A stretch of 64,000 bases of DNA from Polyodon spathula (GCF_017654505.1 NC_054548.1:33493774-33557773), one strand, 5' to 3'; shown: positions 43,549 through 56,339, counted from the first letter of the stretch. A program made the numbers and translations. Notes: generated from the sequence alone by a model not told the origin.

Positions 43549-44181
43549 GTGATCACTACAGTCGCCTCCAGCCTGGGCTGGGGAGCAGTCTGGAATGGGG
43601 GTGGAATAAGAGGTCAGTGGAAGGGACATTGGCAGAAAGCACACTTAGATGCCCAAGAGCTGCAAGCAGTGAACCTGGCGTATTCTCATTTTCACCAGCA
43701 GTTAGTGCACAAACATGTGCTGGTCCAGATGGACAATACTACAGTGGTAGCCTAAATAAACCACCAAGGTGGCCTGCGCTCGCCAGGCCTTTACCACGCA
43801 GTGCAAAGACTCCTTCCCTGGACGCACAGAAACTTGTGTTCCATCAGGGTAGTTCACCTCCCCGGTGTGGACAACAAGGCAGCAGACTTCCTGTCCAGAA
43901 GAGCTCCAGACAGCTCAGAGTGGAGGCTGCATCCTCAAGTGGTGAAACAGATTTGGGAGAGGTTTCGACCAGCACGAGTCAATCTTTTTGCCACAGCCGA
44001 GTCCACTCATTGCCCCCTATGTTTCTCTATGGAGAGAGACAGGGGACCCCTGGGAGTAGACGCGCTAGCTCAACCCTGGCCACAGGGGCTCTTGTATGCG
44101 TTCCCTCCGATACCATTATTACCCACGACACTAGAGAGGATCAGGGTGGAGAGAGCACAGGTTTTGTTGGTTGCACCCTGA
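43549..44181 (+). pseudogene. DIRS RNase H and following region, broken
   Basis: The frame 43549-43755 contains GWGAVWNGGGIRGQWKGHWQ, LDAQELQAVNLAYSHF and VLVQMDNTTVVA, and then stops where the family reads YINHQGG. The frame 43801-44181 continues VVHLPGVDNKAADFLSR, PARVNLFATAES and the LGVDALAQPWP block typical of DIRS. The catalytic E and D positions of RNase H appear present. Confidence 0.8.
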
Positions 44182-44570
44182 TGGCAGAGACTCCCCTGGT
44201 TTGCTCTCCTCTCCGACATGTTGTCAGGTCAGCCGTGGCAGCTCCCACTGTGCAAGGACCTCCTGAGCCAAGCGGAAGGGTTATTATGGTACCCAAACCC
44301 AGCCCAGCTCCAACTCTGGGTCTGGCTGTTGAACATAGCCATCTATTCAGATGAGGTTTGCCAGATGCGGTAGTAGAAACACTACAGTCTGCTAGGGCAC
44401 CGAGCACTAGAGCCCAGTACTCATATAAACAGAAAGTTTTCCAAGTTGCCTTGCTGAAGGTCACGATCCTGTGACTTGCCCGATTGAGACGATATTAACC
44501 TTCTTGCAACACTTTGTTTGACGCAGGAAAATCAGTGTCCACTTTTAAGGTATACCTGGCAGCAATATGA

Positions 44571-45318
44571 GTGTGCCATGACAAAACTGACTCAGTGTCC
44601 CCTGGGGCACATTTCCTGGCAGTGCAATTTCTTAAAGGGGCTCGGAGGCTTCGATCTCCCATGAGAATTATGGTCCCCAAGTGGGATCTAGCACTGGTAG
44701 TGCGGGCCCTTATGGGTCCCCCATTCGAGCCCATGGCATCAGCAGAACTGCGCCCTGTTTCATTGAAGGTGATATTTGTAATAGCCATTACGTCTGCCAG
44801 ATGATTAAGTGAGCTTCATGCACTGTCCATGGATGACACATGTATGGCTCTGGAAGTGACTCATGGGTAACATTAAGAACAAATCCATCCTTTTTGCCAA
44901 AGGTGGTATCCTCATTCCATATTAACCAATCAATGGTTTGGGAAACTTTCAGACCTCCCCCACACGAGAAGGACCGTAGAGAACACACACTATGCCCAGT
45001 TCGGGGTCTGTGTTGTTACCTGGATAGGACGGCGTCCTGGAGACAGTCTAACCAGCTGTTTATCTGCTATGGGTCCTGCTGTAGAGGTCAGGCCCTATCA
45101 AAGCAACATCTAGCGCACTGGGTGACGGATGCGATACGCTTGGCGTATGAACAGACGGACTCCCCGTTACGGTGGACATTACTGCCCTTTCTACCAGGTG
45201 CCAGGCAACTTCATGGGCTTTCCTTCATGGCTCCTCCTTAGATGAGTTATGCAATGCTGCTATATGGACAGGTAGAAAGACATTTGTGCGTTTTTACCGC
45301 CTTGATGTTACAAACTGA
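44571..45318 (+). pseudogene. DIRS tyrosine recombinase, broken
   Basis: Frame 44571-44804 has SPGAHFLAVQFLKGARRLRS, WDLALVVRALMGPPFEP and VSLKVIFVIAITSAR. Frame 44840-45241 has LRTNPSFLPKVVS, HTLCPVRGLCCYLDRTASWR and SKQHLAHWV. A shifted frame ends ATSWAFLHGSSLDELCNAAI and TFVRFYRLDV, with the catalytic Tyr codon at 45295-45297 and a stop at 45316-45318. The HxxR motif that precedes ATSWA is degraded to TRCQ. In active elements this enzyme inserts circular DNA without target duplication. Confidence 0.82.
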
Positions 45319-45745
45319 ACGAGACCCTCTCTGGGTTCTAGAGTGTTGCAGGGTGCATGCCCTTAGGCGTCATGTGGGCTCTGTGGCTATCGCCTTGGGG
45401 CTGTACTGTCGGTAATCTGGAGCCACAACAGCTTTGGTACAGCTTTCCCATTCGGTAATGGTTGTCATTCAAATTGAAAGGTTCCCTGGTTCCCTGAAAG
45501 ACAATGACAACAATTACCCTTTGAGGTCGTGTCCCCAGCTGACCTCTGTTTTCGAAAGAAAATGGCGATGTGCTACTGTGAGGACGTCCCTCTTCAACAG
45601 GAGGTGGTTGGGACTTCCAGCTCACAGCAGATCCCTGATAGGGCAGCTTTTTTGTATATGCTCAGTGATTGACGGTCAGAGAGGCTCTTCCCATTCGGTA
45701 ATGGTTGTCATTCTCTTTCAGGGAACCAGGGTTATGGTAATAACT
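45319..45745 (+). repeat. DIRS right terminal region with direct and inverted repeats
   Basis: A 24-base sequence beginning CCCATTCGGTAATGGTTGTC is present exactly at 45447-45470 and 45690-45713. Between them GGTTCCCTGAAAGACAATGA is a near-complement of the segment around 45704-45727. Such split repeats allow the circular intermediate of DIRS elements to close. Similar layouts occur at 52.8-53.05 and 62.75-63.06 kb. Confidence 0.7.
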
Positions 45746-45914
45746 TAACGTTAGCCTGTGCTGGAGCAGGTTTAAGATTAAGGATGTGTTGCTATGGTAA
45801 CTTAGTCAGCTAGACTCTAAGCTTGCTTCGAGGAGCAGAAAAAGCCAGACTTCTGTCAAGTTTTCCTGAGAGTTATCCGGCTAACTCAGTTAGCTAGCTA
45901 TGAGGAACAGGGCC

Positions 45915-46214
45915 CGGGTGCGTAGAAGGAGAAAATAAAAAGAGAAGTAAAAGTAAATTAATTTAACTTACCATGTTTGTCGTTTCGTCCCTAGTTTGTA
46001 AGTGTCTGTTTTGTTTAGTGTTAATTTGTTTTGTCTGTCTGTTTATTTTGGTCTCAAGTGCCGCGTGTTATTTTTGTTCAACCTTTTATTTTCTGTTTGT
46101 TCATTTATTAAAGGCTGAGCTTAAGCAAGAGCTCAGCTTCACCAAAACTCCATGTCTCTGTCCTGTGTCTTATTGTTCCAGGTCTGATGTCACCACTCAG
46201 CCAGCCTTGTGACA
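45915..46214 (+). mobile_element. LTR family A relative, 3' part
   Basis: It has the same order as family A: T-rich part with GTTCAACCTTTTATTT, TTATTAAA, a hairpin (46114-46121 with 46130-46137), TTCACCAAAACTCCA and a terminal TTGTGACA. The upstream promoter half is not recognisable. A complete family A LTR begins only three bases after it. Confidence 0.65.
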
Positions 46215-46217
46215 GAC

Positions 46218-46847
46218 TGTGGAAAAGTGCCCGCCCCTGTGTGTATTTTGTGTTGTATGTTGTGTGTTAATGTTGGTATATAGTCATTGATACACAGGAT
46301 ATAAAAGGGTCTGTATAACACGAATGTTTAAAATATATATTTATATTTAGGCATGAGGATTGCACAGCACTTCATGTGCAAGTAAAAAGTAATAATATGT
46401 GAGCACGGGGAATTGCACTTTATTAATTCACGTGCAGTTGTACCACTACTCCAATTGAATGATTGATTAGCAATTGAGTCTCGGTACAGCTGCAAAAAAA
46501 GCTGCATGTTTTCACTCACTCGGGGTTGTGTGTTCGGGAGTGGAGAATGGGAGAGAGAGAGGAGAAACGTAAACTATACCAATTGCTAAGAGTGCTGGAA
46601 GGACCAGCACCGTACTTGTTTTGTGTAGCGTTCGTCCACCCTGTTTTGTTAGTGTGTACTCGTTTTCTTTGTCCATTTATTTTGGCCGCAAGTGCCGTAT
46701 CCTGTTTTGGTGTCTGTGTTTTTGTACAACTGTTTTATTTTCTGGTAATAATAAACCGCGCAGCAGCGCATTCATTCATTATTTTACTCGCAGTGCTGTG
46801 TATTAATTTCTTGTCTGACTTCACCCACTACAGCCGTCTTTGTGACA
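46218..46847 (+). mobile_element. Solo LTR, family A
   Basis: The LTR begins TGTGGAAAAGTGCCCG, ends CCGTCTTTGTGACA, and has no internal region on either side. The flanking five bases are CAGAC (left) and CAGGC (right), a likely target duplication with one change. It contains the TATA-like region, the GTGCTGG hairpin (46592-46610) and an AATAAA. Confidence 0.82.
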
Positions 46848-47293
46848 CAGGCATTCATAACTTTCCTATTTAAAAACAGTAATGAAACGTAAGCATTTTA
46901 ATAGTGATCAAAGACAGACACACATTATTAGTATTTGTTTTTAGTTGCTTACCTTCTTAGTTTAGTCCTTCCTTCAGGTTCATTCCATAGAGAATACACA
47001 GATCACACAGAACACACATCTAACTTTATTTTGACATATTGACTAAAGAGAGAGAATCCAATATTAGAATTTGCCCAGGTTCTTGGAACATTATAGTATC
47101 TGTAAACTGAAATGTTAGTAAGATAATGGCATGTAGTTATTTGAACATAATTTACAGTTAGTTGAACATTAATACTGTACTTAAAAATTAATAACTGATT
47201 GAGGGTTAATTAAATATGCAATTGCATATCAATTGAATGTTTATTTATACTTATTTCTGCCTTGAAATGAGAAGTTTTACATAAGAAAAAAAA
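46848..47293. other. Unassigned AT-rich sequence
   Basis: No gene or repeat recognised. Confidence 0.4.
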
Positions 47294-49230
47294 TCAATTG
47301 TGATGAGCAAACAGTATAGCTATGTATGTGTGCTGAGAATGTCTGCCAGGGAAGAGAACATATTTAACTGTCACACTTGACAGAGGGAAAGTTTCAAAAG
47401 TACCAGCGAGTTGTGAAACCTGATAGATCCCTAAAAGTGAAGAACTACAGGGATATGCAAAGCAGTCACAGACTGTTCTGAACTTCTCAAACACCACATA
47501 TACTGCTCCACTGCTGTGCAGTAGCAAGTTGCGTACCTTGCCAACATCACTGCCTATTTTGACACAGTTGTTTCTCTTGGAAATCAATAAGCTGGCTTTA
47601 TTGAACTCAACCTCTTTGTATTGCAAGGAACATGTAAGCTCTCTAGGCAATGGACCATCACGATGTTCCTTTTTTAGGACCTCTCTTTTTTGCTGAAGAT
47701 TTTGTATTGATTTTCCTGTCATTTCTGACAGTCTGCGTACCACTTGCTGGGTATGATGGCTTTCTCACCATTTTCTTCAGCTGTCCCAGAATGTATGTTA
47801 TATACAACTATTTCCTTCCCATACAGGTTTGAGAAATGTTCAACAAAGACAGCAATTTCTGTGCATAGTGTGCTTTGGACAGCACAGGATACAGAAGAAT
47901 GTAAATTCCTATAGAGAACAGCATAAAATTGTTAAAAAACAGTTTCACAAAGTCTCTTCTTAAGAACAACAGGCCCAGCATACAGCAAAAAAAAAAATGC
48001 AACTCAGTGGCTTTCTAGCAGTTGACTTCTTGCAGGCTCCTAGGTTTTCTAGCAAATTCTTTTGGAATAAAGTATTTCAAAGCAATCTGTTCTTCAGAGA
48101 TGGCCCTAACTAAGGTGGCACTTAGGCTAAATTTAAGTGGACATTTCAGCCAAATTCACAGCAAAAGTCTCATCATCCCAAGGCAACATGAATGCACGTA
48201 CTCCATAGAAAACTGTGAACCCATACCAATTGACATGCCGGAGAATGGAGAAGGACCCAAATGGTATTCTTCATGAGACATGAGATTGAACTGTTGTTCA
48301 TCAGTGCGCAATGGAGCTGCTGTTTTGGCAAAAGTCATTTTGCCATTCCTCTCACCTGGTTGTATGCACTTGTCACACCCAGAGTAGCCAGAGTGTGATT
48401 TAACATTTTTTACAAAACTACAGGATTTCATTATATATATGAATCTTCTTTTTGCAATTTATCACTTTCCTGCACAAATGCTTCCAGATACTCAGATGCA
48501 GGTGTAGGCTTGTGTTTACCATAAAATAAACCAATGATAAATAGGTCCTTTCTTTCTGTTTGATCCAGCATGCCCAAGATTGGCCAGAACTGAACACTTG
48601 AGCTTTTAAAAATAGGCAGCCCATCAATATTCACCTGCAGTTTAATACAGGTATAATACAGAATACAACATAAGTTTTGAGCACAGTTCAGGCAAAATAC
48701 CAAAGTGGTAATATTCCCCACCAGCCAGAGACAGGACATTCTTGACTGGTGCTGTACCAAGTAAAGTTTGTGGGTCTTTGGGTAATGATGGATGGCATAC
48801 GTGTAATACATCAAGCAGAGCAGATATTGCTCTTAAAGAAATTGTATATCCCATAGCCCATTCAGCTAGCTTTTCAAACAAATCTCCTGAATCAAGTTCA
48901 CTTTCAGTACAGGAATCATTTACATTACATATATCATTATCCTCACACAAAAGGTTTTGCTGAGATGTAACTATATCTGAAAGAGGGAATTCAAGGTTAG
49001 AGGTGTCTCTTTGCGATTGCAGTTTATGAATCAAGAGATATTGTAACCTTCTCATCAAATGTACCTGCAACTCCATAATCTGCATTTTCTAGATGTGTTT
49101 CATTAGTCTGTGCTTGCAGATCTAAATTGGATTCTTTCACCTGCATTTCTAAAATACACCGATCAACTCTGGCCTGAATTTGTCTACAAATGGTCCAATA
49201 TGATGGTATTTTGATGTAATCCATACTAAA
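47294..49230 (-). pseudogene. Decayed transposase-like gene (TNP2/CACTA-like, tentative)
   Basis: Right to left: DYIKIPSYWTICRQIQAR (49224), FEKLAEWAMGYTISLRAISA with LLGTAPVKNVLSLAGGEYYH (to 48642), NIDGLPIFKSSSVQFWPILG (in 48814-48431), FVKNVKSHSGYSGCDKC with PLRTDEQQF and HLGPSPFSGM (48431-48156), a hydrophobic block (48002-47808), and LSEMTGKSIQ with a C-terminal tail (47743-47294). I recall this motif set from a large family of transposase-like proteins common in fishes and invertebrates, related to plant TNP2, but I am not certain of the superfamily. Breaks are few, so decay is moderate. I found no terminal inverted repeats. Confidence 0.5.
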
Positions 49231-49880
49231 GATTATTATCTTTCAAAAACAAACATGCATTCCACAGTTCCACAGAGAGCTGTAGAAGACAGGCTTGAAC
49301 TATCAGGTGCATACTAATAATCCCACATGCAGCTGTGTTAAGGAGGTATAGTGAGAAAAAAGAAAATAGTTTAGTTATCACTATTACTAGTCTACATACT
49401 CAATAATATTGCTCCTTACCACCAAATCTACCAAGCTTAATATACTCCCTAATAACCCATTGTCCAAATAAGGAAAAAAAGTTAGAAAACTAGATTAACA
49501 TTATTCACAAATAATTGTATTACTGTTTGCTGTAGAGGTTACAATGTATAAATTACACAGCCCAGCTTCTGACATTACTGATTTAAATACAATTAATCTG
49601 CATAAAATAAATTAATAAATAGCTTACCTCTGCATTATTATTAAACCAGAAAACTTCCCGAATACTTATGAATAAATAAATGCATGTGCAGTTTGTCTGG
49701 AGTGATTCAAATACAATGTATACAGAAAGAACTATGACTTTTTACCCGACCTAAATATTTATTTTTTCCTAATTATACATAAAAAATTCACCTGATTTCA
49801 ACCAGATAACTTTATTTATTCACCGTTCCAAATCACAAAAAAAAAAAAACAGTCCCACAGACCTGTATTTGCTTCTCATA
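49231..49880. other. Unassigned AT-rich sequence
   Basis: No gene or repeat recognised. Confidence 0.4.
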
Positions 49881-50132
49881 TTATTGTACATACTCTCTGA
49901 ACGCAGTCTGTCAATGTTACTTCCTAGCTGTCCTTACTGTATCTATTGAAATTTACAATAGCAAATAGGGTTTTTTTTTTTTTTAAACTCAATCAAAAAT
50001 AATGTTAATCAGTGGTTGTAGCAACAACTCTATGGTTTTATTCACAAGTTGTAAAACAAATGGATGCAGACTGACATTCAGTAAATATTTCAAAAGATCA
50101 CCAGCAACACTGACACAGTACCTTTTCTCTTA
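49881..50132 (+). mobile_element. hAT MITE internal fragment
   Basis: CAGTCTGTCAATGT, ACTCTATGGTTTTATTCACA and GATCACCAGCAACAC occur in the same order as at 23.1-23.35 kb inside the hAT element. The termini are missing. Confidence 0.75.
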
Positions 50133-52789
50133 GCACTTTGAATACACTTTATGAGCACAACAAACAGCACAATTACCAATAACATTACAAAAGTGGCCTA
50201 ACAGTATGCTTATATTTAGGCTAGCTGGCTGCTCAAATATGCACCCAAAATCTTATTACTATTATTTTTATTTATTTATTTTTTTTTTTTAACTTAAAAT
50301 AAAATGTTAGTTTCAAAACAATAATTATACACAATAAGTATATTGAATATCAAATAACTACATTAATAAGGTGGCCTCTATTTAAGCATTAAAAAAGTAA
50401 TGAATCATGGGGATTTTAGTGGTCAAAATCCAAAACGGAACGTCAAGGCAAAGAGTTATTGGAGAATATTAATTAGCCAAAAAGGTACAATTATCTAGGA
50501 AGATAGGAAAGAAGGTAAAAATAAATACAAGGTTTTGTCATCTTCTCCTATGCGGTTTTAAAAATGATTATTCAACTCGGGGGGCTGCTTCAAACTAATG
50601 CTGCACGTGCAGGGCAGAGACAATCCTTCCAGCTCACATAATTTTAATTTGAACAATAACAAGCTAAATGTACAAAAAAACAGCACGCTTAATAAGTGAC
50701 CTGTAATATATGTGGAAACAGATACAGGTTATTAAAACCACACAAATACAAATTTTAAATTACAAGATGTTTCGCAGCTCAACGAGTTAGCCGAACTGCC
50801 TATCTCTGCAGCCGCTGTTTTGCTGGAGAGAGTATCGAGCGGGAGAAGAAGCTCTTTCGCACGCAGGCGCATACTGTATTTGAGTACAGTAAGTCATTGG
50901 TTGCTTTACCAACAGAGACATGCTGACCACAAACCCTGTTGGCCCAATGATGACTGCCGATCACACCGGTGGCCGACGAATCCGACCAAAAGCCAACGTT
51001 GGCCCAACCTTCACATGTTATCTGGGTAAGAGGTACATTTTTTTTTCACATTTGATGTAAGAAAGTTTCAGACTTTTGGTACTGGTACAGATGGTAATTA
51101 TAAGTGATTTAGTTTTGCCACTGCAACATGGTGAAAACAACAAAACTCTTGGAGCTGTATAGAGACTCACGGTAGTTTCAAACAAGTTTTTCTAACTTGT
51201 ATGAGGAACTACATTTTCTTTCAATATTTCTTAAATGAGAAACAATGCTATATTTTTGCCATAATATCTGAAAAGCCTGAAAAGTGCATCTTTCAGTGTG
51301 AGTCTTTGTTCTCTTCTGGTTCAGAGCTGTCTAGAAGTTACTGGCAGTAGTGGCTACAGAAGAACTCCAGTGTGACATCTGCACCACTGAAGCTGAGGAG
51401 GAGGCTAAATAGTTTAGTATTTCTTTTTATTTATTTTTCTTTAAAAATGCTTTTAATCACCTTTTATCAATTACTTTGTCATGAAACAATAAAGATAAGC
51501 GGGCCATATTCAACTAGTGAGTTTTTTAAAAAGTGAATATCAAACTGTATTTTATTCATTAAAATAATATGAAATAATTTATTTAGTTTTTCCATATTTG
51601 GGGGTTAAAGTGTAAATCTTACATTGGGATTCAATTTAAATTATGTTACTGCTATATGGCCTTATATATGTGAAGTCCATATGCATGACTTAGGTGTAAC
51701 ATTTGTCCAGAACCTGAACTTGAAAAACCTTAGGGCTGCCCTGTTCCATACAGCAATGAATAAAATGCATATAGCTCCTTTCCCAGTAACAGAAACTACT
51801 TAAGATTTAGAAAAACAAACAGAAAAGCCATTCCAAACCTGTGCAGGGGTCCAGTTTCAAAACTGAATAAATCCAAAACTGTTTCTCATTTTTTTGGATA
51901 ATTTATTTTACACATTTGTGTAAAAAGTAAGGGTCTGTCAAAGAGAAATGTTACAGATGGAAAGCCGAGTCTGAAAGAAAACAAAAAGCAGCGACTTGTA
52001 ATACAAGCAGCTGTCCCGCTAATGAGAAGCAGGTTTGAACGGTTGCTAAGTGACAGGACCTCAGGAGCCAGGATTCTGCAATCCCCTTCGCTCAGCAAAC
52101 ACACCCCCCCAGTACAGTAAATACCTCAGTCAATCTGCAGTCCAACGGCTCTGGTTTGGAAAGCATGAGTGTAAATGAGAAACAGACTCTGCTTCCCTGA
52201 TGTGTGTTTTCTTTCTTTTTTAAGAAAAAGAACAAACTCCAAAAATAGTTTGGGGGATCGCGTGCCAGTGGGTTTAGAAAATATATTTTTCTTACTCCTA
52301 GTCACGCTATCAGCCTAGCTGGGCCCTGGAGAGACAACTCCTCCCATAACTACACTGCCATCAAAAGGCAGAACTCTTCTCCTTGTGACCTCTCCACCTT
52401 TTTAGAAATTGGGACTTATTGCAGTCAGGCTAGTTAGACTGCAGTTTAGCTGTAACTACATATAATAGAAGTGTTGTTGCTGTTACTGTGGTGTTTGAGG
52501 GATGTTAAAGTTTTTTTAATTTTAGGGCTTGTCAAGTGCACAAGGAAATAAACTAACTCTGATGTGGATAAATGCCTGAGACCTTGCTGAGGGCTGTTTA
52601 TACTAGTGAGCAAGGGCACCTGGCAACAATAGAACCTTTGACTTTTGGATTTAAAAATTGGACCAGTAAAGTAAAAATGAAAACAAGTCTAAACACTAAT
52701 ACCCGTTTACACTAGCACACCAGTACTTTGAGGGCTCCACACCCTCACTGGTATGGGTGTATTTACATTAGCAAATACCTAAGACGAGC
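50133..52789. other. Mostly unassigned sequence
   Basis: The segment 50760-51030 is GC-richer and ends in repeated TTGGCCCAA motifs (50938 and 50999), possibly an old MITE. The rest, including the locally pyrimidine-rich 52.0-52.4 kb, shows no motif on either strand. Host regulatory or intronic sequence is possible but not supported. Confidence 0.35.
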
Positions 52790-53245
52790 CCTGAAAGAGA
52801 AGATGATCGGCAATGATACTTTTGGGATATGCCTGCTTGTCAGGTATTCGCTGAGCATTTTATATCAAAGCTGCTGATAAACTCCTCTGCAGAGTGACAT
52901 CCTCGGTCCTGCGCGGAGATGTCAGTCTCGACCTCCAAGGTTGGCGGTCATCTTCTCTTTCAGAGAATGGGGTTACATCTGTAACCTACCATTCCCTTTC
53001 AATTCGAAAATGACTGCCAATGATACTTTTGGGAAAGTATACCAAAGCTGTCCCGAGGGAGAATGAGCGGACAGCATATGAGGGACATCTCGCTATGCCC
53101 ATCTCGTGTTGGTGGTGTGAACATGCAACCTAAAGGACCCTAGTGCCTATTGAAGGCAGAGAAAGATCTATGACATTAAGTTGGTAGAACCTGGTAAATG
53201 TATGCGGAGTAGCCCAGCTAGCTGCACTACAGATATTGGTTTTTA
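52790..53245 (-). mobile_element. DIRS right end with recombinase C-terminus
   Basis: 53240 to 53161 on the minus strand translates as NICSAASWATPHTFTRFYQL, the end of a DIRS tyrosine recombinase including the catalytic Tyr. Left of it lies the terminal region with a repeated CAATGATACTTTTGGG (about 52811-52826 and 53018-53033). Everything upstream in the element is missing; a CR1 begins next to it. Confidence 0.72.
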
Positions 53246-53254
53246 CATTTCTTG

Positions 53255-56035
53255 ATCATTTGGGCCACATTCTACAACAAGGACTATCTATATAAGCGGG
53301 ATGGACTGCACTTAAATAAAAAGTGAACCAATCTACTTGGAGAAAAGATCCTCAAGCAGGTACAGAAGCATTAAACTAGAAAGGAAGTGGGGGGAAATCA
53401 ACAAAAAAACAGAAAGGGACCACATCAAAACAAGGACAACAACTCAGGTAAGACAGCCATTAAATATATTTATCTAAATGCTAGTAGTATCAGAAACAAA
53501 ATTGTAGAACTTGAAGCTACTGCACTAAGAGGTAACTATGATGTGATAGGTGTTACAGAAACTTAGTTGCCTGAGAGTGATGGGGATGAATATAATATTT
53601 GTGGGCAACACTGTATAGGAAAGACAGGCAGGAAAGACAGTACACAGAACTGCAAACACAAGTCAAAAAGGAAGTTAGAAATGCCAAGAGAGAAATGGAA
53701 ATGAACATTGCTAAGGGGGCTAAAACCAATTCCAAAACGCTTTTCCAATATTACAACAGCAAGAGAACATTCAAAGAGGAGGTTAAATGTCTAAGAGATA
53801 CAAATGACAAAATCATAGATGAAGAAAAAAAATAGCAAATATATTAAATGATTACTTTTCACAAGTTTTTATAAAGGAAAATACGGACAACATGCCCCAC
53901 ATGTCAACTTGTTCCTATCCAGTTTGAAGTAACTTTAGCATAACCGAGGCAGAAGTGTTAAAGGGACTAGGAGCTCTTAAAATAAACAAATCCCCTGGGC
54001 CAGATGAGATCTTCCCAATAGTACTCAAAGAAATGAAAGAAGTAATTTACAAACCGCTTACCAAGATCATGCAACAGTCTTTTGACACAGGGGTTGTACC
54101 GACAGACTGGAAAATTGTAAACGTAATACCAATCCACAAAAAGGGAAACAAAACTGAACCAGGTTACTACAGACCAATAAGCCTATTATATGCAAACTTA
54201 TGGAAACTATAATAAGATCCAAAATGGAAAATTGCCCATACAGTAACAGTATCCTGGGAGACAGTCAACATGGTTTTAGGAAAGGGAGATTGTGTCTAAA
54301 TAAACTGCTTGATTTTTTTGAGGATACAACTTCGATAATGGATAATTACAAAGCATATGACATGTTTTATTTAGATTTCCAGAAAGCTTTTGACAAAGTC
54401 CCACATAAAAGATTAATTCTCAAACTGAACTCAGTAGGGATTCAAGGAAACACATGTACATGGATTAGGGGGACACTGGTTAACATGTAGAAAACAGAAA
54501 GTACTGATTAGAGAAGAAACCTCAAAATGGAGTGAGGTAACTAGTTGAGTACTACAGGAATCAGTATTAGGTCCTCTGCTATTCCTAATTTACATTATTG
54601 ATTTAGATTCTGGTATAGTAAGCAAACTTGTTAAATTTGCAGACTACACAAAAATAGGAGGAGTGGCAAACACTGTTGCAGCAGCAAAGGCCATTCAAAA
54701 TGATTTAGATAAGATTCAGAACTGGGCAGACACATGGCAAATGACATTTAATAGAGAAAAGTGTAAGGTACTACACGCAGGAAATACAAATGTGCATTAT
54801 AAATATCTTATGGGACTGTCACAAAGAAGGTTTAATGGGTGATGTCAGACCAGAACTTGGAACCAACAAATAAACAGAGAGGTGGAGTTTGGTGAAGCTG
54901 AGCGATTGCTTTCGCTCAGCATTTAATAATGAAAAAACAGAAAATAAAAGGTTGTGAAGACAAACAAAAACACAGGACACGGTACTTTCGCCAAAATAAA
55001 GAGACAAACAAAACGGACTACACAGACAAGCACGGTGAGCTGATATTTTAACTATTATTACGATTATTACCTCCGTCTCCAATCCCGTTCTCCACTCACC
55101 AAACAGACAACCCTGAGTGAGTGAAAACATGCTGCTTTTATGCAGCTGAACTGAGACTTGATTGCTAATCAATCATTCAATTGGAGTCTCGGTACAACTG
55201 AACGTGAATTAATGAAGTGCAATTCCCTGTGCTCACATATTATTACATTTTACCTGCACATGAAGTGCTGTGCAATCCTCGCGCCTAAAAAAAAAACATG
55301 CATTTTGAACAACACGTGTTCCACAGACCCATTTATATCCCGTGTACCAATGACTATACACCAACATTAACACACAACACGTAAAATACAACACAGAAAT
55401 ACTCAGGGGCAGGGGCAACATTGCCACAGGGAGTTACTGAAATTGAAGAAGGAATCTATGAAAAAGACTCAGGAGTTATTGTTGACTCAGAAATGTCTTC
55501 ATCTAGACAATGTTGGGAAGCTACAATAAAGGCCAACAAGATGCTCGGATATATTGTGAAAAGTTTTGAATTTAAATCAAGGGAAGTAATGTTAAAACTG
55601 TACAATGCCTTAATAAGACCTCATCTTGAATATTATGTTCAATTCTGGTGACCTCGCTACAAAAAGGACATTGCTGCTCTAGAAAGAGTGCAACAAAGAG
55701 CGACCAGATTTATTCCAGGTTAAAAAGACATGTTATATGCAGACAGGCTAAAAGAACTGAATCTATTCAGACTATGCGGCAACAAATTCCAAATTCCAAA
55801 AGGTATTCACAAAGTCTACCCAAAGAAATTTTTTGACCTGAAAAAAAACAAGGACCGGGGGTCACAAATGGAGAGTATACAAAGGGGCATTCAAAACAGA
55901 AAATATGAGGCAATTTTTTACACAGAGAATTGTGAAGGTCTGGAACCAACTCCCCAGTAATGTTATTGAAGCTGACACCCTGGGATCCTTCAAGAAGCTG
56001 CTTGATGGGATCAGTAACTACTAACAGCCAACGTT
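53255..56035 (+). mobile_element. CR1-like LINE, internally deleted, with nested solo LTR
   Basis: It starts further 5' than the first copy (DGLHLNKK-type reading near 53300) and matches it up to GTATAGGAAAGACAGGCAG at 53638, where about 780 bases of endonuclease and linker are missing. RT blocks follow at 53835-54490 and 54530-54815, then a family A LTR (54817-55428), then the C-terminus to 55990. The catalytic FADD reads FADY. A 12-residue QNWADTWQMTFN segment absent from the first copy is present. Many stops. Confidence 0.88.
54817..55428 (-). mobile_element. Solo LTR, family A, inserted in CR1
   Basis: The plus-strand ends are TGTCACAAAG and TTGCCACA. The flanks are GGGAC (54812-54816) and GGGAG (55429-55433), and the intact CR1 copy reads GGGAG at the homologous site (about 2856), so the insertion point and target duplication are well supported. 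The reversed ATTAAA and hairpin (54897-54904 with 54913-54920) and promoter inverted repeat (about 55150-55193) are present. Confidence 0.92.
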
Positions 56036-56064
56036 TGTTGCGGAGCACAGGGAGGAAATGTTGC

Positions 56065-56288
56065 AGAGCTTGAGGCTTTGTTGTCCAGTGGTTAAAGAAA
56101 CGGGCTTGTAACCAGCAGGTACCTGGTTCAAATCCTAGCTCAGCCACCTCCTTGTTCTCTGTCTTTGGGATGAGATGTTCTTGTAAGTGACTCTGCAGCT
56201 GATGCATAGTTCACACACCCTAGTCTTGTATCCTGTAAAGTGCTTTGTGATGGTGATCCACTATGAAAGGCACTATATAGAAATAAAG

Positions 56289-56339
<51 letters not shown>

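Larger units (their letters stand above)
40692..45745 (+). mobile_element. DIRS-type retrotransposon, nearly full length, inactive
   Basis: In order on the plus strand: a GC-rich leader with repeated GGCACCGAC motifs, a gag-like ORF with a Cys/His motif, reverse transcriptase, RNase H, a tyrosine recombinase, and a terminal region of direct and inverted repeats. This gene order, with a recombinase instead of a DDE integrase and no flanking LTR pair, is diagnostic of DIRS elements. Frameshifts and stops occur in all ORFs. The left limit is uncertain. Confidence 0.88.
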
